From: Gammaproteobacteria bacterium
GTDB taxonomy: Bacteria > Pseudomonadota > Gammaproteobacteria > Competibacterales > Competibacteraceae
Direction: 5' to 3'
DNA length: 64,000 bases
Assembly (NCBI GenBank): GCA_024235095.1
Contig: JACKNC010000001.1
Coordinates: forward strand, 620,001-684,000
Part shown: positions 42,449 to 51,100 of the stretch, piece after piece
Position numbering within the stretch: position 1 is the stretch's first letter
How the letters are laid out: the number at the start of each line of letters is the position of its first letter
The notes under the pieces: generated by a model
Database searches by the model: none
What the model was told of the DNA's origin: nothing
Seen by the model: only the letters and a program-made list of their open reading frames with translations
Translations under genes and position numbers: made by a program

Positions 42449-42655
42449 AAAAATCTTGTTCTCCCCAGCCAGGCGTTCCAGCCCTACCTCGGTCAGCGTG
42501 TCGAACAAAACCTGGGTATGCTTCATCTCGGCGCTCAGCAAGGTGGCCTCCTCGAAAAGTTCACCCGCCTCGGTGGGATGATAAGAGAGTTGATAACCTT
42601 CTACATGGAGGTTTGGATCATAGATTGGCTGGCGGCCCAGATAAATTTCCTTCAT
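42449..42655 (-). pseudogene. EAL-HDOD signalling protein, 5' part
   Basis: 69 codons starting at the ATG at 42655: MKEIYLGRQPIYDPNLHVEG, which is the standard start of YuxH-type EAL-HDOD proteins (GRQPIxD), then HTQVLFDTLTEVGLERLAGE and NKIF at the insertion point. Past the break the frame runs into the element and stops at 42413. Joined to 39758-40777 it gives a 408-residue protein, the normal size of the family. Confidence 0.85.
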
Positions 42656-42734
42656 CAACGTCCCCGATTGAATTGAAGACCGTTTAACAGACCCCTAATA
42701 ATACCAGCAATGCCGGCCTTTCGGCGGAACTGAA

Positions 42735-43751
42735 TTACGAACGAACCGAGAATGAACGGTTTGCCAAATCGCCCGCCGCTGTGGAGGCCATTGGCGCTGG
42801 TGGCGGCGTGGGAACCGCAGCCGGTTCAGTCGGCGGCGCAACCTTGCCCAAACTCAGCTGCGACAGCAACATGCCGGCGAACATCAGGACACAGCCCAGA
42901 ATCCCGCGCCCCGCCAAGGTTTCATTCAGCAGCAACCAACCGCTTAACGCCGCGAACACGGTCTCCAGACTCAGAATGATTGCGGCATGAGCGGGGGGCG
43001 CATCGCGCTGGGCCACGACTTGCAGGGTGTAGGCCACTCCGACCGATAACAAGCCGCCGTAGAGAATCGGCAGCGCCGCATCCCGCAATCCCTGCCAATG
43101 AATCGGTTCAATGACGACAGCGACGCCCAGGCTCAGCGCTGCGCAAACCACGCACTGCAAACAGGCCAGCCGCACCGGCTCGATATGCCGTCCTGACAGC
43201 CAGCCAATCACCAACACATGACCGGCCCAAAAGAACGCGCCGATTAACACCAGTCCATCGCCCTGGGCCAGGGTGAATACATCGGTCATGGTCAGCAGGT
43301 ATAAGCCCGCTGCCGCCAGACCCGCTCCGATCCAGGTTTTCCACGGCGTGCGATGTCCCCATAGCAAGCCCAGCAAGGGCACGATGACTACATACAGTCC
43401 GGTGATAAAACCGGCCTTGCCTGCTGTGGTATGTACAATACCGATTTGTTGCAGGGATGCGCCAGCAAAGAGAATCAGTCCAGCCAGCAAACCGCCAGTG
43501 AACCGCCAGCGTCCGCCGTCAGGCTGCATCAGTGGTCTGGAATGACAGCGGATAAGTAATAGCGGTAACAGGGACAAGGCGCCCAACAGAAAGCGAACGC
43601 CGTTGTAGGTGAAAGGACCCACATGATTCATGCCAACCCGCTGGGCAACGAAAGCCGAACCCCAGATCAGAGCAGTCAGCAGTAATAACAATTCGGCTCG
43701 CAAGGCCCTGGAAGTCACGGAAGATGCGCCTTTGGATGGTATGGTTGGCAA
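42735..43751 (-). CDS. EamA/DMT-family transporter
   Basis: 338 residues with ten membrane helices in two EamA repeats (LLLLLTALIWGSAFVAQRVG and LVLIGAFFWAGHVLVIGWLS). ETVFAALSGWLLLNETLAGR is the conserved end of the second repeat. The C-terminus has a disordered Pro/Ala tail (PPTEPAAVPTPPPAPMAST). These are exporters of amino acids, sugars or metabolites; substrate unknown. Divergent from the Rrf2 regulator gene, with 75 bp between the starts, so the regulator's operator could also affect it. Confidence 0.8.
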   Translation of the reverse strand: MPTIPSKGASSVTSRALRAELLLLLTALIWGSAFVAQRVGMNHVGPFTYNGVRFLLGALSLLPLLLIRCHSRPLMQPDGGRWRFTGGLLAGLILFAGASLQQIGIVHTTAGKAGFITGLYVVIVPLLGLLWGHRTPWKTWIGAGLAAAGLYLLTMTDVFTLAQGDGLVLIGAFFWAGHVLVIGWLSGRHIEPVRLACLQCVVCAALSLGVAVVIEPIHWQGLRDAALPILYGGLLSVGVAYTLQVVAQRDAPPAHAAIILSLETVFAALSGWLLLNETLAGRGILGCVLMFAGMLLSQLSLGKVAPPTEPAAVPTPPPAPMASTAAGDLANRSFSVRS

Positions 43752-43787
43752 ATGGGTTATTTGGAACTATTCTACCTGAAAATAGTA

Positions 43788-43806
43788 CTAATCCGGTACC
43801 GATTAG
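43788..43806. promoter_or_regulatory. operator-like inverted repeat CTAATC-N7-GATTAG
   Basis: Perfect 6-bp arms separated by CGGTACC, ending 20 bp ahead of the Rrf2 regulator's ATG. Rrf2 regulators usually repress their own operon from such dyads. It is also about 37 bp upstream of the divergent transporter start. Confidence 0.5.
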
Positions 43807-43826
43807 ACGAGCCATGCGGAGCCGCC

Positions 43827-44303
43827 ATGATTCGCATCACCCGAGAAGCCGATTACGGCATTTTGTTGATGACCGCGCTGGCCCAGGCTAAAGGCCAACC
43901 CTGTAGCGCTGCCGCTCTGGCGCGGCAGCGCCGGTTACCCTTGCCGATGGTCAGCAAGATTCTGAAGACGCTGACCCGCGCGGGTTTACTGAAATCACAA
44001 CGCGGCGCGCAAGGCGGTTATATCCTGGCGTTGCCCGCCGCAGAGATTTCCGCCGCCGATATTATTGGCGCGCTGGAAGGTCCCATTGCCATCACCGCCT
44101 GCAGCGATGAATCCCATGACCGTTGCACCCGGCAGGAAGATTGTGAGGTCAGCGGCCATTGGCCACGCATCAACTTCGCCATTTATACTGCCTTGCAAAG
44201 TATTAGCCTTGAGGAGTTAAGTCAGCCCCTTGCGTCGCGCCCAGTGCGCTTTCACTCTTTGAGCCGGGCAACGACCGTTCGCACGGTTGACCGTCCTGTT
44301 TGA
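43827..44303 (+). CDS. Rrf2-family regulator of the SUF Fe-S assembly system
   Basis: 158 residues from the ATG at 43827 (MIRITREADYGILLMTALAQ); the upstream extension to 43752 is not family-like. A winged helix (PLPMVSKILKTLTRAGLLKS then QRGAQGGY) leads to a Cys trio (ITACSDESHDRCTRQEDCEV) that should ligate a [2Fe-2S] or [4Fe-4S] cluster. sufB follows after 36 bp. Members sense cluster status and repress suf genes. An inverted repeat just upstream is the likely self-operator. Confidence 0.85.
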   Translation: MIRITREADYGILLMTALAQAKGQPCSAAALARQRRLPLPMVSKILKTLTRAGLLKSQRGAQGGYILALPAAEISAADIIGALEGPIAITACSDESHDRCTRQEDCEVSGHWPRINFAIYTALQSISLEELSQPLASRPVRFHSLSRATTVRTVDRPV

Positions 44304-44339
44304 AACCCTTGCCTGAATCCGTGAGAGGAATCTTGATTT

Positions 44340-45788
44340 ATGACTGATAGCCCCCCTACCCTCGAACGTCTCGCTGCCAGCGATTACAAGTACGGCTTCG
44401 TCACCGATATCGAACAAGACACCGTGCCGCCGGGGCTGAACGAGGACGTGATCCGGCTGATTTCCGCTAAGAAAGAAGAGCCGGACTGGCTGTTGGAGTG
44501 GCGGTTGCAAGCCTTTCGCCACTGGCTGATCCAAAAGCAACCTGAGTGGGCGCGGGTGTCCTATCCACCCATCGACTATCAGGCGCTTTCCTACTACGCC
44601 GCGCCCAAGCAGAAAGGTGACGGTCCCAAGAGTCTGGACGAGATCGACCCGGAATTGCGCCGCACCTACGAAAAGCTGGGTATTCCGCTGGCGGAGCAGG
44701 CTATCCTGGCGGGCGTGGCAGTCGATGCGGTGTTTGACTCGGTATCGGTGGCGACCAGCTACAAAGGCAAATTAGCGGAGCATGGCATCATTTTTTGCTC
44801 TTTTTCCGAAGCGGTGCGCGAGCATCCCGATCTGGTGCGCCAGTATCTTGGCACCGTGGTGCCCTATCGAGATAATTACTACGCGACGCTGAATTCAGCG
44901 GTGTTCTCCGATGGCTCTTTTGTGTATATCCCGCCGGGGGTGCGCTGTCCAATGGAATTGTCGACTTATTTCCGCATCAACGCCAGCAACACCGGGCAGT
45001 TTGAGCGGACGCTGATTATTGCCGACGAAGGTTCGTATGTATCCTATTTGGAAGGCTGTACGGCGCCGCAACGCGATGAAAATCAACTTCATGCAGCAGT
45101 GGTGGAGTTAGTGGCGCTGGACAACGCCACGATTAAATACTCCACAGTGCAGAACTGGTATCCCGGCGACGCCGAGGGCAAAGGCGGCATTTATAACTTT
45201 GTGACCAAGCGCGGGTTGTGCAGGGGCCGTGATTCCAAGATTTCCTGGACCCAAGTGGAAACCGGCTCCGCGATTACCTGGAAATACCCCAGCTGCGTGC
45301 TGCGCGGCGAAAATTCGGTCGGCGAATTTTACTCGGTCGCCTTGACCCGCGATTATCAGCAAGCGGACACCGGCACCAAGATGATCCACATTGGCAAGAA
45401 TACCCGCAGCACCATCGTGTCCAAGGGCATTTCCGCTGGGCGTGGCCAGAACGCCTATCGAGGATTGGTGAAAATCCTGCCGACCGCAGAAAACGCCCGT
45501 AATCACTCCCAATGCGATTCATTGTTGATGGGCGACCAGTGCGGCGCGCACACCTTTCCCTACATCGATGTGCAAAACCCCAGCGCCCAGGTCGAACACG
45601 AGGCCAGCACTTCGAAAATCAGCGAGGATCAAGTTTTTTACTGTAAGCAGCGCGGCATCAGCGCCGAGGATGCGGTGAGTTTGATCGTCAACGGTTTCTG
45701 CAAGGAGGTGTTCAAGGAACTGCCGATGGAGTTTGCCGTCGAGGCGCAGAAACTGATCGAATTGAAGCTGGAAGGAAGCGTTGGCTAA
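44340..45788 (+). CDS. sufB: Fe-S cluster scaffold protein SufB
   Basis: 482 residues. YKYGFVTDIEQDTVPPGLNE and WRLQAFRHWL are the standard start. Later come VFSDGSFVYIPPGVRCPMEL, the beta-helix core with EGCTAPQRDENQLHAAVVEL, and the C-terminal NPSAQVEHEASTSKISEDQV, which includes the functional Glu/His region. SufB with SufC and SufD forms the scaffold that builds clusters from sulfide delivered by SufS. The ATG at 44340 follows GAGAGGAA by about 8 bp. No sufC, sufD or sufS lies downstream in this window, which is unusual. Confidence 0.93.
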   Translation: MTDSPPTLERLAASDYKYGFVTDIEQDTVPPGLNEDVIRLISAKKEEPDWLLEWRLQAFRHWLIQKQPEWARVSYPPIDYQALSYYAAPKQKGDGPKSLDEIDPELRRTYEKLGIPLAEQAILAGVAVDAVFDSVSVATSYKGKLAEHGIIFCSFSEAVREHPDLVRQYLGTVVPYRDNYYATLNSAVFSDGSFVYIPPGVRCPMELSTYFRINASNTGQFERTLIIADEGSYVSYLEGCTAPQRDENQLHAAVVELVALDNATIKYSTVQNWYPGDAEGKGGIYNFVTKRGLCRGRDSKISWTQVETGSAITWKYPSCVLRGENSVGEFYSVALTRDYQQADTGTKMIHIGKNTRSTIVSKGISAGRGQNAYRGLVKILPTAENARNHSQCDSLLMGDQCGAHTFPYIDVQNPSAQVEHEASTSKISEDQVFYCKQRGISAEDAVSLIVNGFCKEVFKELPMEFAVEAQKLIELKLEGSVG

Positions 45789-45938
45789 GGCAATCCCGAT
45801 ACATATATGGTCCGCCCCGCGATACTCCCACTACGTTGAACGATGTAGTAGATCGGTCGGCGCAGAACCTCCCCGCTGCGCCCGACTGACTTTCCAGCAA
45901 CGCAGCGAACGACTCATGTGAATGGTTCCGCGCAGCTC

Positions 45939-48014
45939 TCAAAATCCCAACTTTTCCATAAACAAGGTAAATTCCGGCGAGTAGAGAAACCCGGACATGG
46001 CGTCATTGCGGGTTATGCCGTTCGCTAACTGCTCCAGCCAGAACGCATAACCGCCCTCATCCGGCTCCCGCTGGAAAAAGGTGAGATACAGGTTGGTGAT
46101 ATATTGCCGGTCGGTCGTGTTACGCCCTATATATTCGGGACTGTTGAAGAAGAAATACGCCATGTTTCGGAAGACCGGTTTGGCATCCTCACCTGCGGCC
46201 TGGCGTTCGTCGATCAATCCTTTCCAATACGCCAGTCCGTCCGCCTCCGGTTCGCGTTCGAGAATCGAAACGTAGTAGTGAGTAATCAGTTTGATGGCGG
46301 AATCGGAGAACGTTGCAGTACAGGTCAAATCACTGGCTGGCATGGTGAATTGGCCCCCGGCCGCATCACAGGGGCTGGGACTCCAGCCGTCAAAGAGACT
46401 GCCCGGATCTGCAGTAGCGGTCAGGATCACCCGCTCCCCGGTGGTATAGCGGCCCGCGCCATGAACTGCGCCGCGACCATCGCCCGCCGTCTTCAAAGTC
46501 AACACATAGCTCACCGTTTCCGTGCTGAAAAATGTGGCGGTGCAAACCAGGTTGCTGGCGGGCATTTTGAAACTGGCCGCGCAGGGGTAAGGCGTCCAGC
46601 GCGCAAAATAATTACCCGCATCCGGGGTAGCCGTTAATGTTACGGTATCGCCATCAGCATAATCGCCACCGCCATTCACCGCTCCATTACCGACTTTCTC
46701 CAAGGTTAACCGGCAGGTTTCCGGAGGAGCGCCGGTCAAATTGAGCTGGCCCACGCCGCAGACGCCTTTGACCGCCTCTGGCGTCCCACTGTCACTGGCC
46801 GTGCCATCGCCTAATTGCCCGTATTCGTTCTTGCCCCAGGCCCGGACCGCGCCGTCGCGCTGGGTAACCAGGGTATGCCGATCCCCGGCGGCGATTCTTT
46901 CCACCTCGCTTACGCCTGACACCGGCATGGGCATACAGCGGGACGTCGACGTGCCATCGCCTAACTGACCGTTCTGATTATCGCCCCAGGTCCAGACCTG
47001 GCCATCGGCAGTCAAGGCTACGCCATGCCCCAGACCACTGGCTAATGCGCTAATCGCACCGATCCGGCTCAGATCTACTAATTTCAGGGGAGTCTTTACA
47101 TGAGTCTCCGCGGTCTCTTGGCCGAATTGGCATTTCTCATTATTACCCCAGCCCCAGAGCGCGCCATCCCCCGTCCTGGCGAGGGTGCGCGCCGAGGTCG
47201 AGTCACCACCCGCAGTGATCACCCGAACATCCGCCAAACCAGGTACGAGCTTGGCTGTCGCTGAACTGAAGGTATTGCCGGTCCCTAACTGACCGTAATC
47301 GTTATCCCCCCACGCCCAGACCGCGCCATCGCTTTTCAGCGCCACACTATGCACTTCGCTGGCTGCCACAGCGACCACTCCAGTCAAGGGCGGAAAGGTC
47401 GGCGGACTCGTATCCGTGCCGGGGACTTCGATGACGACGGGGGTTGGTGTCAGCGCTGTATCCGAACTGTTGTTGCCCAACTGCCGGTAGGAATTATTGC
47501 CCCACGCCCAGACTGTGCCATCCTGCTTGACCGCCAGGCTATGCGATTTCCCCGCCGCGACCGCAATCACATGACTCAGGCCGCTGACTTGAACGGGTTC
47601 CTGGCGATTTGCGGTCGTCCCGTCACCTAACTGCCCGAATTCGTTCTTGCCCCAGGCCCACACTGTGCCATCCTCGCGCCGCGCCACGCTGTGTTGACCA
47701 CCACTGGCCACCTGCACCCAGTCATCATTAGTCGCCGAGGGAGTTGCCGCTGCCGCCGCTGATGCGCCAGTCCAGCGCGACCAGCGAATGGGAAATTTAC
47801 GATTTCGCCCTGCACTCGGGTTACCGATCTGGCCGCTCTGGTTCGACCCCCAAGCATAACCCCAGGGTTGATCGGCGGCGCCATTGGCCAGGGAATGTTC
47901 GCTCCCGCCGGACAGGTCGCTGGCGCCAGCCCCGATTGGCGACAGCAATGGAAGAGCGACAATGGCCAGGAAATGAGAGAAAGGCAAAGATGTAAAACAG
48001 TGTCGATGATGCAT
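45939..48014 (-). CDS. secreted RCC1-propeller, InlB-repeat and DUF4214 protein
   Basis: 691 residues from the ATG at 48014, chosen because AGAGGA is 8 bp upstream; the frame is open to 48098. A signal peptide (LAIVALPLLSPIGAGASDLS) precedes about seven RCC1-like repeats (VAVAAGKSHSLAVKQDGTVW then AWGNNSYRQLGNNSSD), residues 60-440. Two InlB-type repeats with paired Cys follow, then one DUF4214 unit to the C-terminus (ITHYYVSILEREPEADGLAY ... YSPEFTLFMEKLGF). The propeller shares repeats with the two giants downstream. A probable surface or matrix protein; partner unknown. Confidence 0.8.
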   Translation of the reverse strand: MHHRHCFTSLPFSHFLAIVALPLLSPIGAGASDLSGGSEHSLANGAADQPWGYAWGSNQSGQIGNPSAGRNRKFPIRWSRWTGASAAAAATPSATNDDWVQVASGGQHSVARREDGTVWAWGKNEFGQLGDGTTANRQEPVQVSGLSHVIAVAAGKSHSLAVKQDGTVWAWGNNSYRQLGNNSSDTALTPTPVVIEVPGTDTSPPTFPPLTGVVAVAASEVHSVALKSDGAVWAWGDNDYGQLGTGNTFSSATAKLVPGLADVRVITAGGDSTSARTLARTGDGALWGWGNNEKCQFGQETAETHVKTPLKLVDLSRIGAISALASGLGHGVALTADGQVWTWGDNQNGQLGDGTSTSRCMPMPVSGVSEVERIAAGDRHTLVTQRDGAVRAWGKNEYGQLGDGTASDSGTPEAVKGVCGVGQLNLTGAPPETCRLTLEKVGNGAVNGGGDYADGDTVTLTATPDAGNYFARWTPYPCAASFKMPASNLVCTATFFSTETVSYVLTLKTAGDGRGAVHGAGRYTTGERVILTATADPGSLFDGWSPSPCDAAGGQFTMPASDLTCTATFSDSAIKLITHYYVSILEREPEADGLAYWKGLIDERQAAGEDAKPVFRNMAYFFFNSPEYIGRNTTDRQYITNLYLTFFQREPDEGGYAFWLEQLANGITRNDAMSGFLYSPEFTLFMEKLGF

Positions 48015-48049
48015 GGACATTTCCTCTGAGATTGGGAGCGTGTGTAGAA

Positions 48050-48092
48050 CCTCCCTCTCCCCATACGAGAAAAGCCGGGGGCGAGGGTGATT
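48050..48092. repeat. REP-like element (CCTCTCCCC ... CCGGGGGCGAGGGTG)
   Basis: Same type as the copy after livJ (20902-20938), with a longer, less perfect stem. It lies ahead of the RCC1/DUF4214 gene at 45939-48014 and downstream of the giant at 48154. Confidence 0.55.
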
Positions 48093-48121
48093 TTTCAATC
48101 AGTTAAATGCGTTTTGTACGA

Positions 48122-48155
48122 TCTCCCTCTTTGCCAAAGGGGGACGAGGGAGATT
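48122..48155. repeat. REP-like palindrome at the 3' end of the first giant gene
   Basis: ATCTCCCTCTTTGCCAAAGG then GGGACGAGGGAGATTA. The last bases (TTA on the plus strand) are the stop codon of the giant gene on the minus strand, so gene and palindrome abut exactly. Confidence 0.7.
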
Positions 48156-51100
48156 ACGGCGGCGTACTTTGACCGAAGCTGTTATTGCCCCAGCAAACGA
48201 CCGTTCCGTCGCTTTTCACGCCGCAAGCGTGAGTTCCGCCTGTGCTAACTTGCTTAAAAATCCCCGCCGGACGGTTGGCTTGGCCATCCAGATTATGTCC
48301 CCAGCAGGCGACTGTATGGTCACTTTTGACGCCGCAGGAGAAATCCCAGCCTGAGGCTGCCTGGGAAAAAGTCCCTGCGGGTGGATCAGCTTGACCTTCC
48401 TCGCTCCTTCCCCAACATTCGATCGTATTGTCCTTTTTCACGCCGCAGTTGTGCCAGTAGCCGGCGCTGACCTGGGTAAACAAAAGGTCATGCGGGACAG
48501 TAGCTTGACCATAATCATCATTACCCCAACAGACCAGGACGCCATCCTGCCGTACTGCGCAGGTATGGGCATAGCCTACGCTAACATCCGTGAAGATCCC
48601 TTCAGGTGGTGCGGTATCATGGTAGATGCCTCCCCCCCAGCAGGCCAGCGCGCCGTCGCTCTTCAGGGCGCAACTGTGTGTATCGCCTGCGCTGACTTGA
48701 ATGAAGACGCCATTGGCAGGGGGCGTTGCTTCGCCGTAGCTGTTCCGCCCCCAGCAAGCCAGTGAGCCATCGCTTTTTACGCCGCAGGTATGCAGGTAGC
48801 CTGCGCTGACCTGCTGAAAAGTCTCTGCGGGAGGTGTTGCTTGGCCGTTTCCGTTATTCCCCCAGCAAACGACCGTATTGTCGCTCTTCACGCCACAAGT
48901 ATGCGTATTGCCCGCGCTGACCTGAAGATAGGAGTCGCCCGTTGTATTGCCAAAGACCGCCTCAACCGTCTGAGCGTCGCTCATCGTGAGGGTGCAAGTC
49001 GGCGCAGTCCCCGAACAGGCGCCGCTCCAATGGCTAAACGGCGAGCCGTCGACAGCGGTTGCTGTCAATGTTACCTCTGTAGGGCGCGCATAACTTTTCC
49101 GGCAATCCACGCCACAGTCGATTCCCGCCGGCTGACTGGTCACGCTACCCGATCCGGTCGAAACGACTTCCAAAGGTACATAGTAATCCCCGAAAACCGC
49201 AGGCGTCGCTTCGCCATTCTCGTTCCAGCCCCAACAGGCGACCATACCATCGCTTTTCAGGGCGCAGTTGTGGTAACTGCCAGCGCTGATTTGCGTGAAG
49301 GTTCCGACTGGCGCGGTCGCCTGGCCGTATCCATTGCTTCCCCAACAGATGATCATGCCATCGCGCTTCAGGCCGCAGGTATGCCAATTTCCTGCGCTGA
49401 CTTCGGTAAACGGGTCGGAGGGAATATTTTGCGTGTAATTTTCATCTCCCCAGCACTCGATCATTCCATCGCTCCTCACACCACAGGCGTACCACATACT
49501 GGCGCTGATTTGGGTAAAGGTTCCGGCAGGCGGGGTAGCCCGGCCATACTCGTTATCGCCCCAGCAAGTAATCGTTCCATCGATCTTCAAGCCACAGGCG
49601 TAATCATCGCCCGTACTGATTTCGGCGAAGGTTGCATCGACCGGTGGGTTCGCCTGACCCTGATCATTGCGTCCCCAGCATTCGACCGTACCGCCATCTT
49701 TGACACCACAGGTATACCCATTGCCAGCGCTGACTTGAGTGAAAATACCGGCTGGCGGCATCGTTTCGCCGCGAGCGTTCACTCCCCAGCACGCAACGGC
49801 GCCGCTGTCGCGCACCCCGCAGGTGTGTGAATTGCCCGCACTGACCTGAGTGAACGCGCCCGCTGGAGGGGAGGCTTGACCTTCATCATCTATCCCCCAA
49901 CACGCGACCGCCCCATTTCCAGTGACGCCGCAGGTGTGAGAGCCACCCGCGCTGACCTGAATGAGGGTCGTAACTGCGTTGACACAGCCTTGGCGAATGA
50001 TTTGATTCACACGTCCCTGAAACTCCGCGGTGGCGACAAAGGCGCGTCGAGCCTGTTCGCGAGTCAGGTCGCCACTGTCCAGGCGATTGAGCCAGTAGGT
50101 GAAGCCATTGAGATCCGCGCCCCGGCGCAGGAAGGCGTTGTACAGGTCTTGCAGATACTCGCTATTCGTGCGCGCACGGTTGTGATATTCCGGGCTGGTG
50201 GCAAACAGGCGGGAAATCGCTTCCGCCGCAGCATTGATTGCCTCGGTCCCCTGACATTGGGCGGTCTGGAACTGTTCGAGCCAGTAACGAAAGCCGTCAT
50301 CATCCGGTAGCCGCCCAAGCAGACCGCGATAGAAGTCGATAATCGCCAATGCTTCCGCCCGACTGGCGGTCTCGCCAAACTGGCCGCGCATGTAATTGGT
50401 GAATTCCCCCGAAAACAGGAATTCATAGAGAACGATATCGCGCGGCAAGCCCGCGGCCAGTTGCCCGATCCAATAGGTCAGACCGGCCTGATCCGGCTCG
50501 CGCTGGAAAAAGGTGTGGTAGAGATCGGCGACGTATTGGGCATCTGCATTGTTTTTGTTTAAATATTCGTCACTGGTGAAGAACTGTGCGGCCATAACCC
50601 GGAAGACTTCCGGCCGGTCGACGCCGAGATTTTGTAGCCGCGCTACTTCGTCTTCCCAATGCGCTTGGCCGCTGGGTTCCGGGACGCGGCCGAGAATGGA
50701 CTCGTAGTAATGCTGGATTAACGCCGCGGACGCGTCATCGGGTGGGGTATTGCGCGCAAAAAAAGCCGTACAAACCAGTGACTGGCTAGGCATGGTAAAC
50801 ACAGCGGTACAGGGGGCGGGACTCCAGCCAGCGAAGTACGTTTCTTCCGACTGAGGCACTGCGGTTAAAGTAACCGTCTCCCCAGCTTGATATTGCCCCC
50901 CTCCACTTACTACCCCATTGCCGTCCGCGAGAACGGTCAACGGTAAAATCGGCAGAGGCTCAAAGGTTGCCGTGCAGGTCAGGGGATTGGCGGGCATGTT
51001 AAACTGCTCGGCACAGGGGTTGGGACCCCAGACCGCAAGAGTGCTTCCCGTATCCGGTTCCGCGGTGAGGACCACGGGTTCACCTGCGGCATAATTGCCA

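Noticed and set aside
48790..49830. 346-codon plus-strand ORF and similar ones at 53540-54283 and 54659-55225
   Set aside because: Antisense frames kept open by the repeated codons of the giant genes; the same pseudo-protein recurs with each unit.
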